Positions 1-8,740 of a DNA stretch of 64,000 bases are shown here, piece by piece. Made by a program: the position numbers and the translations under genes. Under the pieces are notes generated by a model. The model was not told the DNA's origin. It was given only the letters and a program-made list of their open reading frames with translations, and made no database searches. Numbering within the stretch: position 1 is the first letter of the stretch; each line of letters opens with the position of its first letter. The DNA is from Pararhizobium capsulatum DSM 1112 (GTDB taxonomy: Bacteria; Pseudomonadota; Alphaproteobacteria; Rhizobiales; Rhizobiaceae): positions 2,672,001 through 2,736,000 of the forward strand of contig NZ_JAUSVF010000001.1 in assembly GCF_030814475.1 (NCBI RefSeq). The letters run 5' to 3'.

Positions 1-92
1 AGGCGCCGCCACGCCTCGAAGGCGAGCCTTACCACGTTTTCTTGACCGTGCGCGGCGCAAGGCAAGAAACCCACAGGTTAGAAGCTCTTTGT

Positions 93-926
93 TTACCGTA
101 CCGTCAGCCCGAAACCCTGCATCAACCGACGGGTTGAAAAATCCGGGGCGCCGGACGTGAAGATCGCCGGGTCCTCGCCGATCAACGGCTCGAAACCTTC
201 CGTCCCCGGCACAAGCCGCCGTGCCTGCCGGGCAATCGCTTCAGCCGGGTCGAGCCAGTCGACCGGCCAGGGCGCAAGCCGGCGGAACACATTGGCCATA
301 AATGGATAATGCGTGCAGGCCAGGACGACAATATCGGTCTTGGCGCCATCCTGCTCTGTGAAGCAGGGGCCGATTTCGGCAAGCACGTCCACATCTTCAA
401 CCGCTTCTCCACGAATATAGCTTTCCGCCATGCGCGCCAAATTCTGCGAGCCGACAAGCGTAACGTGACATTGCGAGGCGAAGGATTGAATGAGGTCGCG
501 CGTATAGGCCCGCTTGACCGTGCCAGGGGTTGCCAGAACGGAAACGAGCCCGGAACGTGTCCGCTCGGCAGCTGGTTTTATGGCCGGCACCGTGCCGACG
601 AAACGCATATCCGGGAACGCAGCCCGCAGATCGGCGCCAACCAGCGTAAAGGCCGTGTTGCAGGCGATCACGCAGATTTCGGGATCGTGCTCGGCAAGCA
701 GCTTTGCAAACAGCGCGACGATCCGCTCCTTCAAAGCGGCCTCCTCCCAGCCGCCATAGGGGAAACCCGCATCATCGGCGACATAGATGAAATGCCGCTC
801 GGGCATCAGCACACGCGCCTCGCGCAACACGGTCAGGCCGCCAATGCCGCTATCAAAGACGAGGATGGGTTTCAGGTCAGCTATCGTCACCGGGTTCTTC
901 AATCTGCTGCTCGGTAGAGCGGACAT
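93..926 (-). CDS. murI: Glutamate racemase
   Basis: Cytoplasmic enzyme interconverting L- and D-glutamate for peptidoglycan precursor synthesis. The 277-residue product has the three family signatures: DSGIGGL near the N terminus, ACNTA with the first catalytic cysteine, and ACTHYP with the second. Length is normal. The ATG at 926 lies 50 bp inside the end of trmJ. A GTG at 890 would shorten the overlap to 14 bp and still keep the substrate-binding DSGIGG motif, so the exact start is open. It follows trmJ on the same strand and is probably co-transcribed with it. Function is secure from motifs. Confidence 0.95.
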   Translation of the reverse strand: MSALPSSRLKNPVTIADLKPILVFDSGIGGLTVLREARVLMPERHFIYVADDAGFPYGGWEEAALKERIVALFAKLLAEHDPEICVIACNTAFTLVGADLRAAFPDMRFVGTVPAIKPAAERTRSGLVSVLATPGTVKRAYTRDLIQSFASQCHVTLVGSQNLARMAESYIRGEAVEDVDVLAEIGPCFTEQDGAKTDIVVLACTHYPFMANVFRRLAPWPVDWLDPAEAIARQARRLVPGTEGFEPLIGEDPAIFTSGAPDFSTRRLMQGFGLTVR

Positions 927-1728
927 TCTGGCGGGAATCGGCCGGTGCTCCCGCCCCGCGCGGCGCTTCGCGGGTAAACCGGTCGAGAGAGGATATGATG
1001 CCGCGAACCAGCCGGATCTCTGATCCCGTAAAGCTCGGCCGCGTCAGCACGGCACGCAGGTTGTCGATCAATTTCGGCTTTTTAGCGATGGGCCTGAAAT
1101 AGCCGCGAGCCTCCAGCGCATCCTCGACATGGTCGAAGAGCCCCTGCAATTCATCCTTGGTGGCGGGCACCTGCGGCAGGGCTTGGAAGGATGTCTGCTC
1201 AAGCGATTCCATGCTTGTCTTCATCCACTCATAGGACATGAGCAGCACCGCCTGCGCCAGATTGAGCGAGGCAAAGGCAGGATTGACGGGAAAGGTCACG
1301 ATCTCGTCGGCGAGTGCCACTTCCTCGTTGGTGAGGCCAGTGCGCTCGCGACCGAAAAGAATACCGGTGGCCTCACCAGCCTTGAAACGTGTCCGCAGGG
1401 TCTCCGTCGCCACGACTGGTGAGCGAACAGGCTTGTAGCCGTAGCGATCCCGCGCCGTCGTCGCATAGACGAAGTTGAGGTCGGCAATGGCTTCCTCTGT
1501 CGTATCGTAGACCTTGGCATTGTCAATCACATGATCGGCGCGGCTTGCGGCCGATTTCGCCTTTTCGCTCGGCCAACCATCCCGCGGATTGACGAGGCGC
1601 AGTTCGGAAAGCCCGAAATTGGCCATGGCGCGCGCCACCATGCCGATGTTCTCGCCGAGCTGGGGATGAACGAGAATGATCGCCGGTCCTTCGGTGATCA
1701 GTTCGCGCCCGCTGTGTGTGCCTGCCAT
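877..1728 (-). CDS. trmJ: tRNA 2'-O-methyltransferase, TrmH/SpoU family (TrmJ)
   Basis: Predicted SAM-dependent 2'-O-methyltransferase acting on position 32 of the tRNA anticodon loop, as for E. coli TrmJ. The 283-residue protein has the SPOUT trefoil-knot signatures: [15 protein letters not shown] near the N terminus, LFGRERTGL in motif 2, and [13 protein letters not shown] in motif 3. The C-terminal helical extension after the knot is typical of TrmJ and ends in a charged tail. The gene overlaps murI downstream. The family assignment is firm; the exact tRNA target is inferred from the family. Confidence 0.9.
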   Translation of the reverse strand: MAGTHSGRELITEGPAIILVHPQLGENIGMVARAMANFGLSELRLVNPRDGWPSEKAKSAASRADHVIDNAKVYDTTEEAIADLNFVYATTARDRYGYKPVRSPVVATETLRTRFKAGEATGILFGRERTGLTNEEVALADEIVTFPVNPAFASLNLAQAVLLMSYEWMKTSMESLEQTSFQALPQVPATKDELQGLFDHVEDALEARGYFRPIAKKPKLIDNLRAVLTRPSFTGSEIRLVRGIISSLDRFTREAPRGAGAPADSRQNVRSTEQQIEEPGDDS

Positions 1729-1805
1729 TCCGTCTAGCCTTCAATCTGTGTTTCGCGCTTCCCTCGCATAAATGCGGCCTTTTTGAAAGCAGTTGAGCAA
1801 ATACG

Positions 1806-2318
1806 TTACTGCCCGTCCTGTTCCGCGATCGCACGCAGCTCTTCTTTCACTGAACCGGCAGCGCGCGTAATATCATCGATAACCGGGTGGCCTCTTTCTT
1901 GCTTGACCATGAAATGCAGCTCCGTTGGCTTCCAATCCGCGTCGCGCTCGCCCAGGCAATGGGTGTTGTCGAAGGTGACGCGGACATCAGCCGTTCCATC
2001 AGTTTCGCCGGTAGGCTCCATCTTGAGATCGTTCAGCGTGCAGCTGTCCTGCCCGCTGACGATCACGTCGTAGTCGAACGGCGAATCACCCTCGTCATAA
2101 GCCGGAAACTTGGAGGCCGCCCGGTATATGCCGGCGAAATCGGCGCTGTAGATGCGATCGAGACGATCAACGTCGAAATAGTCCTTACCCTCGGTGGGGT
2201 TTTCGGACCACCCGTTGACCGCCTCGTCCATGATTTCGCGAACCGGTGGGAGCGGATCGAATGCATGCGCGGCAAAGGCGACCGAGAAGAACAGGGGCAG
2301 AAGGGTGCGGTGTTTCAT
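1806..2318 (-). CDS. Small exported protein of unknown function
   Basis: A 170-residue product with a short signal peptide (MKHRTLLPLFFSVAFAAHA, then FDPLPP). The mature part is acidic, with two cysteines (in DSCTLND and NTHCLGE) that could form one disulfide. The ATG at 2318 is chosen because a GGAGA ribosome site sits seven bases upstream and the signal peptide begins there; a longer open frame runs to 2420 without such support. I see weak resemblance to DUF3828-type periplasmic proteins but cannot confirm it. It precedes trmJ by 77 bp on the same strand. Confidence 0.75.
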   Translation of the reverse strand: MKHRTLLPLFFSVAFAAHAFDPLPPVREIMDEAVNGWSENPTEGKDYFDVDRLDRIYSADFAGIYRAASKFPAYDEGDSPFDYDVIVSGQDSCTLNDLKMEPTGETDGTADVRVTFDNTHCLGERDADWKPTELHFMVKQERGHPVIDDITRAAGSVKEELRAIAEQDGQ

Positions 2319-2496
2319 TGATGTCTCCGAATGCGGCGCAAAGCACCGTTGTTGAAGGTGTCTTAGTCCTTTCCATGGCAAAGCGCGAGACGTCGCAACC
2401 GCCTCTCGCGAACCCTGCAATGTAGTATCCCGCTAACACCCGCCGGTCCCGGTGACATGGCATTCTTTCCCTGCACGCAACGCGATGGAGGAAACG

Positions 2497-3102
2497 ATGA
2501 GCGGCAAGAAAATCCTGATGATCTGCGGCGACTTTGCCGAGGACTACGAAACCATGGTGCCCTTCCAGGCGCTTCTGGCCGTCGGCCACACCGTCCATGC
2601 CGTCTGCCCGGGCAAGAAGGCGGGCGACCATATCGCAACGGCGATCCATGACTTCGAGGGCGACCAGACCTATTCGGAAAAACGCGGCCATAATTTCGGG
2701 CTGAACGCCAGCTTTGATGAGGTCCACGTGGCGGACTACGACGCATTGGTGATTCCTGGCGGTCGCGCCCCTGAATATCTGCGGCTCAACAACGATGTCA
2801 TCGCCGCCGTCCGACACTTCTTCGATGCCGGCAAGCCTGTTGCAGCCATCTGCCATGGCGCGCAGCTTCTGGCCGCCGCTGGCGTCCTGAAGGGCCGCAC
2901 CTGCTCGGCTTATCCAGCCTGCCGCTACGACGTCGAACTCGGCGGCGGCACCTATGCCGAGATCGGCATCGATCAGGCCGTGACGGATGGCAATCTGGTG
3001 ACGGCCCCGGCATGGCCTGCCCATCCGGCCTGGATCGGCCAGTTCCTGACTGTGCTCGGCACCCGTATCAGCCACGACGTACCGCTCGCTTCGGCGGCCT
3101 AA
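2497..3102 (+). CDS. DJ-1/PfpI family protein
   Basis: A 201-residue class I glutamine-amidotransferase-fold protein of the DJ-1/PfpI superfamily. The nucleophile elbow [13 protein letters not shown] carries the conserved Cys followed by His, and the acidic partner lies in GDFAEDYE near the N terminus. Members act as peptidases, deglycases or stress chaperones; the sequence alone does not choose. The ATG at 2497 follows a GGAGGA site with a four-base spacer, better than the upstream in-frame starts. It diverges from the exported-protein gene at 2318. Confidence 0.85.
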   Translation: MSGKKILMICGDFAEDYETMVPFQALLAVGHTVHAVCPGKKAGDHIATAIHDFEGDQTYSEKRGHNFGLNASFDEVHVADYDALVIPGGRAPEYLRLNNDVIAAVRHFFDAGKPVAAICHGAQLLAAAGVLKGRTCSAYPACRYDVELGGGTYAEIGIDQAVTDGNLVTAPAWPAHPAWIGQFLTVLGTRISHDVPLASAA

Positions 3103-3180
3103 ACACCGTCTTGCAAAACCGCACCGAAGGGCGGAGACTTTGCCAGGCAATCCGGGCATCGGACATTCTGGGAGGAATTG

Positions 3181-3573
3181 ATGTGCAGACTGTTTATCGG
3201 CGCCGATTCGGCGCTCTGGCACGGTGTCACCCGTTCGGTGCGGATCGACGGCGTCTCGACCAGCATAAGGCTTGAAAGCTTCTTCTGGTCGATCATCGAG
3301 GACGTCGCCGATCGCGACCACATGTCGGTCGGCCGTCTGATCGGCCGGCTCTACGTGGAATCACTCGAAGAAGGCCACGCCCTCGAAAATTTCACCTCTT
3401 TCCTGCGGGTGTGCTGCGGCCGCTATCTGGCTTTGCAGCTCGATGGGCTGGTGCCGACCGACCGCGCGACAACGATCGCGTCGCTCGATGCGGAAAGCAT
3501 TCTCGCCCGCGAGGGCCGGCAACGCGAAAAGCGTGCGGAACGCGAATATCCAAGGCTCGCCTCCGGCCATTGA
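3181..3573 (+). CDS. Ribbon-helix-helix domain protein
   Basis: A 130-residue protein with a ribbon-helix-helix fold near residues 18-80 (basic strand RSVRIDGVSTSIRLE, then helices ending GRLIGRLYVES), matching the RHH domain family common in Alphaproteobacteria. The C-terminal third is charged. A GGGAGGA site ends four bases before the ATG; a TTG immediately before it is not needed. It may bind DNA as a dimer, but no target is evident. It stands between the PfpI gene and icd, with 147 bp before icd. Confidence 0.75.
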   Translation: MCRLFIGADSALWHGVTRSVRIDGVSTSIRLESFFWSIIEDVADRDHMSVGRLIGRLYVESLEEGHALENFTSFLRVCCGRYLALQLDGLVPTDRATTIASLDAESILAREGRQREKRAEREYPRLASGH

Positions 3574-3720
3574 ACCGCATCCAAAGCCAAAGTTTCCGCT
3601 CAGCCGAAAGTTTAGCGCCGCGACGAACGGTTTCGGCGCTGCCGCGACTTTGCCTCGCGCCAACCGGATGCTATAGGGGCCCAACCCCGGTTCTTTCACC
3701 ACCATCAAGAGGTTTCGTAC

Positions 3721-4935
3721 ATGGCAAAGATCAAGGTCGCCAATCCGGTCGTCGAGCTCGACGGCGACGAGATGACCCGCATCATCTGGCAGTTCATCAA
3801 GGAAAAGCTGATCCATCCCTATCTGGACGTTGATCTGGAATACTACGACCTCGGCATGGAAAACCGCGATGCCACCGACGACCAGGTGACCATCGATGCC
3901 GCCAACGCCATCAAGAAACACGGCGTCGGCGTCAAGTGCGCGACCATTACCCCGGACGAAGCCCGCGTCGAGGAATTCAAGCTGAAGAAGATGTGGAAGT
4001 CGCCGAACGGCACGATCCGCAATATACTCGGCGGTGTCATCTTCCGCGAGCCGATCATCGCCAAGAACGTGCCGCGCCTCGTTCCCGGCTGGACCAAGCC
4101 GATCATCGTCGGCCGTCACGCCTTTGGCGACCAGTACCGCGCCACCGACTTCAAGTTTCCCGGCAAAGGCAAGCTGACGATGAAGTTCGTCGGCGAAGAC
4201 GGCAAGGAAATCGAATACGACGTGTTCGATGCGCCGTCTGCCGGCGTTGCCATGGGCATGTACAACCTCGACGATTCGATCACCGAATTCGCCCGCGCCT
4301 CGCTGAACTACGGTTTGCAGCGTAATGTTCCGGTCTATCTCTCGACCAAGAACACCATCCTCAAGGTCTATGATGGCCGCTTCAAGGACATCTTCCAGAA
4401 GGTCTATGAGGAAGAGTTCGCAGCCAAGTTCAAAGAAGCCAAGCTCTGGTACGAACACCGCCTGATCGACGACATGGTCGCCTCGGCGCTCAAGTGGTCC
4501 GGCGGCTACGTCTGGGCTTGCAAGAACTATGATGGCGACGTGCAGTCCGACATCGTTGCCCAGGGCTTCGGCTCGCTCGGCCTGATGACCTCGGTTCTGA
4601 TGACCCCGGATGGCAAGACGGTTGAGGCAGAAGCTGCCCACGGTACTGTGACCCGTCACTACCGCCAGCACCAGAAGGGCGAGGAAACCTCGACCAATTC
4701 GATCGCCTCGATCTTCGCCTGGACCCGCGGCCTCGCGCACCGCGCCAAGCTCGACGACAACGCCGAGCTCGCCCGCTTTGCCGACACGCTGGAAAAGGTC
4801 TGCGTCGAAACTGTCGAATCAGGCTTCATGACCAAGGACCTCGCGCTCCTCATCGGCCCCGATCAGCCGTGGCTCTCCACCACCGGCTTCCTCGACAAGA
4901 TCGACGAGAACCTGAAGAAGGCCATGGCTGCCTGA
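3721..4935 (+). CDS. icd: Isocitrate dehydrogenase (NADP+)
   Basis: TCA-cycle enzyme oxidising isocitrate to 2-oxoglutarate and CO2 with NADP+. The 404-residue protein is of the eukaryote-like dimeric type usual in rhizobia: N-terminal [15 protein letters not shown], substrate-binding [13 protein letters not shown], metal and isocitrate residues in the [20 protein letters not shown] stretch, and the cofactor segment [12 protein letters not shown]. Complete and of standard length. A strong terminator follows directly, so it is probably monocistronic. Confidence 0.97.
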   Translation: MAKIKVANPVVELDGDEMTRIIWQFIKEKLIHPYLDVDLEYYDLGMENRDATDDQVTIDAANAIKKHGVGVKCATITPDEARVEEFKLKKMWKSPNGTIRNILGGVIFREPIIAKNVPRLVPGWTKPIIVGRHAFGDQYRATDFKFPGKGKLTMKFVGEDGKEIEYDVFDAPSAGVAMGMYNLDDSITEFARASLNYGLQRNVPVYLSTKNTILKVYDGRFKDIFQKVYEEEFAAKFKEAKLWYEHRLIDDMVASALKWSGGYVWACKNYDGDVQSDIVAQGFGSLGLMTSVLMTPDGKTVEAEAAHGTVTRHYRQHQKGEETSTNSIASIFAWTRGLAHRAKLDDNAELARFADTLEKVCVETVESGFMTKDLALLIGPDQPWLSTTGFLDKIDENLKKAMAA

Positions 4936-4954
4936 GCCACCTTTGACTTGCAGC

Positions 4955-4982
4955 AAACGGCGGGATTTTTCCCGCCGTTTTC
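4955..4982 (+). terminator. Rho-independent terminator of icd
   Basis: Ten-base-pair perfect stem (AAACGGCGGG with CCCGCCGTTT), six-base loop, and a run of T, 20 bp after the icd stop codon. Confidence 0.9.
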
Positions 4983-5006
4983 ATATCCGAAACCAGAAAT
5001 GATGGG

Positions 5007-5459
5007 ATGCCCCCGATGACGACCATCCGTCCGCTTGAAACCTCGGACTACGCAAACTGGCTACCGCTCTGGCTGGGTTATCAGCGTTTCTACGAGGTAG
5101 TGATCCCCGACGAGACGACGGCTGCGACCTGGGCACGCTTCCATGCCGAAGCCGAGCCGATGCACGCGCTGGGAGCGTTCGATAACGAAAACCAGCTCGT
5201 CGGAATCGTTCATGCAATTTTCCATCGTTCTACCTGGCTGCCTAAATGGACCTGCTACCTGCAGGATCTTTATGTGGAAGACAGCCAGCGCGGCCTTGGC
5301 GTCGGTGCAGCGCTGATAAATGCCGTCGCCGATCTCGCGCGTGAAAACGGTGCCGGTCGGCTCTACTGGATGACCCATGAAACCAATGCGACTGCGCGGC
5401 GGCTCTACGACCAGATCGCCGAACGATCCGGATTTATCCAGTATCGAAAGGCTTTGTAG
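5007..5459 (+). CDS. GNAT family N-acetyltransferase
   Basis: A 150-residue acetyltransferase. The acetyl-CoA loop is visible as DSQRGLGVGAALINAV in the middle, after the strand LYVEDSQ, and the C-terminal MTHETNATARRLYDQIA helix is typical of the family. The substrate is unknown. ATG codons at 5007 and 5016 are both possible starts with no clear ribosome site to choose. The gene stands alone between the icd terminator and its own terminator. Confidence 0.85.
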   Translation: MPPMTTIRPLETSDYANWLPLWLGYQRFYEVVIPDETTAATWARFHAEAEPMHALGAFDNENQLVGIVHAIFHRSTWLPKWTCYLQDLYVEDSQRGLGVGAALINAVADLARENGAGRLYWMTHETNATARRLYDQIAERSGFIQYRKAL

Positions 5460-5488
5460 GCCTCTCCAGCAGATGTGAATTTACAAAG

Positions 5489-5511
5489 ACCGGCAGCCCG
5501 CCGGTTTTTTT
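5489..5511 (+). terminator. Rho-independent terminator of the GNAT gene
   Basis: ACCGGC pairs with GCCGGT around a five-base loop, followed by seven T residues, 29 bp after the stop codon. Confidence 0.85.
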
Positions 5512-5628
5512 GTGCACTGCGGAACAAACTCTACTGCGCTGCGTTCGAGAAATGGGAACATCTTTCGCGACCGTAATTTCTGTGCCGATCGATCGCCCTC
5601 ATCCGATGAACCGACACATGAAGAGATG

Positions 5629-6966
5629 ATGAGCACCAGCACCGAAGAACACCGTCTGCCCCGCATTGCGCTGATTTCAACCCATGGATATGTCGCGGCG
5701 GAACCGCCGCTCGGCGCCGCCGATACGGGCGGCCAGGTCGTTTACGTGATCGAGCTTGCTCGAAAACTCGCCCTACTTGGCCATGAGGTCGATGTCTACA
5801 CGCGCCGTTTCGAGGATCAGCCGGAGTTTGATCAGGTCGATGATCGCGTGCGCGTCATCCGTATTCCCTGCGGTGGGCCTGATTTCATTCCCAAGGAATA
5901 TCTCTACCAGCACCTGATGGAATGGTGCGAAAATGCCGTCCGCTTTATCCGCAAGAACAACTTCACTTACACGCTGATCAACAGCCACTACTGGGACGCC
6001 GGCATCGCCGGCCAGCGGGTTTCCGAGGCGCTGGGCGTCACGCACATCCACACGCCCCATTCACTCGGCCTCTGGAAGAAACGCCAGATGGAGACGGATT
6101 ATCCAGACAAGGCCGATACATTCGACAAGGAGTTCAACTTCTCCGAACGCATCAAGCACGAACTGATCATCTACCGTTCCTGCAGTATGGTCATCGCCAC
6201 GACGCCGATCCAGGTCGAGGTTCTGGTCAACGACTACAACCTGCCGCGCGACCGTGTGCACATGATCCCCCCGGGCTATGACGACAACCGTTTCTTCCCG
6301 GTCTCCAAGGCGACACGTGCCATGGCACGCCAGCGTTTCGGCTTCGAGGGCAAGGTGGTGATGGCCATGGGCCGCCTTGCGACCAACAAGGGTTACGACC
6401 TGCTGATCGACGGTTTTTCCGTTCTGGCCGAGCGCGAGCCTGAAGCGCGACTGCATCTGGCCGTCGGCGGCGAGAACATGGACGAGCAGGAAGCCGGTAT
6501 CCTCAACGACCTGAAGGCTCGTGTGAAAACGCTCGGAATCGAAGACAAGGTTGTCTTCTCCGGCTTCGTCAGCGACGATGATCTGGCGGATTTCTACCGC
6601 GCTGCCGATCTCTTCGTGCTTTCCAGTCGTTACGAACCCTTCGGCATGGCCGCGATCGAGGCGATGGCCAGCGGCACGCCGACGATCATCACCATCCACG
6701 GCGGCCTCTTCCGTGCCGTCAGTTATGGCCGCCACGCGCTGTTTGCCGATCCGTTCGATAAATACGATCTTGGCATCACCATGATGAAGCCGCTGAAGCA
6801 CGAACGGCTGTATGGTCGCTTGTCGCGCATGGGTGCTCACAAGGCGCGCAGCCTCTTTACCTGGACCGGCATTGCCCAGCAGCTCGTTGCCGTCGTTGAG
6901 AGACGGCCGATGCCCCAGGCGCTTGACGACAACGAATGGTCGGAACCCTGGACGGACGGCGACTGA
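5629..6966 (+). CDS. mfpsA: Mannosylfructose-phosphate synthase (GT4 glycosyltransferase)
   Basis: Family GT4 enzyme expected to join mannose from GDP-mannose to fructose 6-phosphate, giving mannosylfructose phosphate, as shown in Agrobacterium. The 445-residue product has the sucrose-phosphate-synthase-like N domain (GAADTGGQVVYV, HTPHSLG, PPGYDDNRF) and the nucleotide-sugar motif SSRYEPFGMAAIEAMASGTP. Phrases such as YDLLIDGFSVLAEREPEARL and RLYGRLSRMGAHKARSLF agree with my recollection of the Agrobacterium protein. Two adjacent ATGs (5626, 5629) lie behind AAGAG; the open frame runs further upstream into the GNAT terminator, which cannot be coding. Its stop overlaps the start of the phosphatase gene. 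Sucrose-phosphate synthase is the alternative reading. Confidence 0.87.
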   Translation: MSTSTEEHRLPRIALISTHGYVAAEPPLGAADTGGQVVYVIELARKLALLGHEVDVYTRRFEDQPEFDQVDDRVRVIRIPCGGPDFIPKEYLYQHLMEWCENAVRFIRKNNFTYTLINSHYWDAGIAGQRVSEALGVTHIHTPHSLGLWKKRQMETDYPDKADTFDKEFNFSERIKHELIIYRSCSMVIATTPIQVEVLVNDYNLPRDRVHMIPPGYDDNRFFPVSKATRAMARQRFGFEGKVVMAMGRLATNKGYDLLIDGFSVLAEREPEARLHLAVGGENMDEQEAGILNDLKARVKTLGIEDKVVFSGFVSDDDLADFYRAADLFVLSSRYEPFGMAAIEAMASGTPTIITIHGGLFRAVSYGRHALFADPFDKYDLGITMMKPLKHERLYGRLSRMGAHKARSLFTWTGIAQQLVAVVERRPMPQALDDNEWSEPWTDGD

Positions 6967-7724
6967 TGCCTATCCGCCTTCTCTGCTGCGATATCGACGG
7001 CACGGTCACAGGTGATGCGGCCGCGGAAGCGCGCTTTCGCGACGCGTGGCTCGGCCTTCCCGCCGATAAGCGACCGCTGTTCGTCGTCAACAGCGGCCGC
7101 CTGATCGAAGACCAGCAAGCTTTCCTGCGAACCACGAACCTTCCGGCGCCCGATATCATGATCGGTGGCGTCGGCACTATGTTCTGGGCTATGGACGATG
7201 GCGGCCACAGCGAAGCCTTTTCGAGTTTCGTCGGACAGGTTTTCGACACGAAAGCAATCGCAGCAACACTTGCCACGATCAAGGGCATGGAACGGCAGCC
7301 GGCGCGCTATCAGCATGCCCATAAGTCGAGCTGGTATCTTCGCAATGCCGAACCTTCCACGCTAAGTGACATCGAAGCGCTGCTGCAGGATGCAGGCCAT
7401 GAGGTTCGTATCGTCTATTCCAGCGCGCGCGACCTCGATATTCTGCCGCAAGGTGTCGATAAGGGCGCGGCCCTTGCCTGGCTCTGCAAGCGGTTGGATA
7501 TCGCGCTGAAAGACGTGGTCGTCGCCGGCGACACCGGCAACGACCTGGGCCTTTTCGAGCTGCCCGACGTACGTGGCATCGTCGTCGGCAATGCCCTGCC
7601 GGAGCTTAAGGCCATCACCGCGGGGACGCCGCGCTTCTACGCCGCTCGGCAGACTATGGCGGACGGCGTGCTCGAAGGCTTGCAGCATTTCGGTCTTGTC
7701 AACGGCTACTCAAGCGGCAGGTGA
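6966..7724 (+). CDS. mfppA: Mannosylfructose-phosphate phosphatase (HAD superfamily)
   Basis: A 252-residue HAD-type phosphatase of the sucrose-phosphate-phosphatase group, expected to release free mannosylfructose. Motif I is DIDGTVTGD, motif II NSGR, and motif III/IV is seen as K in GVDKGAAL and GDTGNDLGLF. Its ATG overlaps the synthase TGA (TGATG), implying coupled translation. The symbol follows the Agrobacterium pair as I remember it. The 3' end overlaps the convergent AraC gene by 19 bp, and no terminator lies between them. Confidence 0.85.
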   Translation: MPIRLLCCDIDGTVTGDAAAEARFRDAWLGLPADKRPLFVVNSGRLIEDQQAFLRTTNLPAPDIMIGGVGTMFWAMDDGGHSEAFSSFVGQVFDTKAIAATLATIKGMERQPARYQHAHKSSWYLRNAEPSTLSDIEALLQDAGHEVRIVYSSARDLDILPQGVDKGAALAWLCKRLDIALKDVVVAGDTGNDLGLFELPDVRGIVVGNALPELKAITAGTPRFYAARQTMADGVLEGLQHFGLVNGYSSGR

Positions 7725-8557
7725 ATGTCGGTAATCAGCTCCGTCGGTGATGTGTCGCGCGGGTTGTTGACGTAGTGCTCAAACATGACGGTGTCGCGCA
7801 CCGCGCGGCCGGATGCCGGAAGCCAGGTGCCATAGAGCCATTGATAGGCGGCGTGCATGTCTGCATAGGGGCCTTTGTGACGCAATACGGCATAGGTGCC
7901 GCCGGCAAGATCGCGTCCTTCCAGGGGAGCTTCAAGCGGTATATCCGTAGCAAGCGTTACGCATGCGAAGGATCGCAGCTTCTCTTCCTCGATCAGATCC
8001 GGATCGTCGAGATAAACGCCGATCATCTCCATGTCCGGTCGCGCAAGGTTGCGCGCAAAAAGCGCTCCAAACAGGCTTTCGAAAGCCCGCCCGATTGCCA
8101 TATAGGAGCCATGATGCGGCACACCCGCGAGCTTGCGGGGCTCCAAAGTCTTGATTGTCACGTCGTACATTGCCTTATCGTCCTTTGCTGTTGTCGATTG
8201 GAAGACGGTGTGGCTTCCCTTCTTGCGGTACCGGGCCGGCGGCAGGCCATAAGTCGCCTTGAACAACCGGTTGAAGGACTGGAGGTTGGGAAAGCCTGAT
8301 CGCCTTGCGATCGACAGGACAGACAGGTCAGTGCGGACAAGATCGCCTGCCGCCCGATGCAGCCGCAAGCGCCGGACAGTCCCCGCCAGCGTCTCGCCAT
8401 GCACCGCCCGGTAGATCCGGTGCCAGTGATGGGGCGAGAGACAGGCGATCTCCGACACGCGGTCGAGATCGAGGTCCCCATCGAGATGATCGTAGATGTA
8501 GGCGGAAACCCGCCGCAGGCGCTGTTCGTATTGGGCCCAGATTGCCTGTTCCGTCAT
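7706..8557 (-). CDS. AraC-family regulator with GyrI-like effector domain
   Basis: A 283-residue Rob/SoxS-like regulator. Residues 1-110 hold two helix-turn-helix motifs typical of AraC (LSPHHWHRIYRAVHGETL and SGFPNLQSFNRLFKATYG). The C-terminal 150 residues are a GyrI/SbmC-like ligand-binding domain (RKLAGVPHHGSYMAIGRAFE to the end). Such proteins usually sense small hydrophobic compounds and control efflux or stress genes; no target is obvious here. The ATG at 8557 has AAGAGG six bases upstream; an in-frame TTG lies at 8572. It is convergent with mfppA and overlaps it. Confidence 0.87.
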   Translation of the reverse strand: MTEQAIWAQYEQRLRRVSAYIYDHLDGDLDLDRVSEIACLSPHHWHRIYRAVHGETLAGTVRRLRLHRAAGDLVRTDLSVLSIARRSGFPNLQSFNRLFKATYGLPPARYRKKGSHTVFQSTTAKDDKAMYDVTIKTLEPRKLAGVPHHGSYMAIGRAFESLFGALFARNLARPDMEMIGVYLDDPDLIEEEKLRSFACVTLATDIPLEAPLEGRDLAGGTYAVLRHKGPYADMHAAYQWLYGTWLPASGRAVRDTVMFEHYVNNPRDTSPTELITDIHLPLE

Positions 8558-8668
8558 GTCGATCCTCTTCAAGCCGAACGACGGCAGACAACCATACCAG
8601 CGTTTGACAAATCCTGCGGAATTGAGGCCCCGCCTGCAATGCCTGATGCCAGAAAGGAGGCGGGCAAA

Positions 8669-8697
8669 GAAAAACCCGCCGAAAACTCCGGCGGGTC
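8669..8697 (-). terminator. Rho-independent terminator of alaS
   Basis: Eight-base-pair stem (ACCCGCCG with CGGCGGGT), seven-base loop; read on the minus strand it ends in a T-rich run. It lies 44 bp past the alaS stop codon. Confidence 0.85.
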
Positions 8698-8740
8698 CAT
8701 GTTCCTCAGGCCAAAAAACGGCCTCGAAATCTCTGGCTTG

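Noticed and set aside
2185..3321. 378-residue minus-strand frame over the PfpI gene and the exported-protein gene
   Set aside because: Opposes a gene with clear catalytic motifs and has no recognisable domain.
3361..4740. 459-residue open frame on the minus strand across icd
   Set aside because: It lies opposite a certain gene and results from codon bias; no domain or ribosome site.
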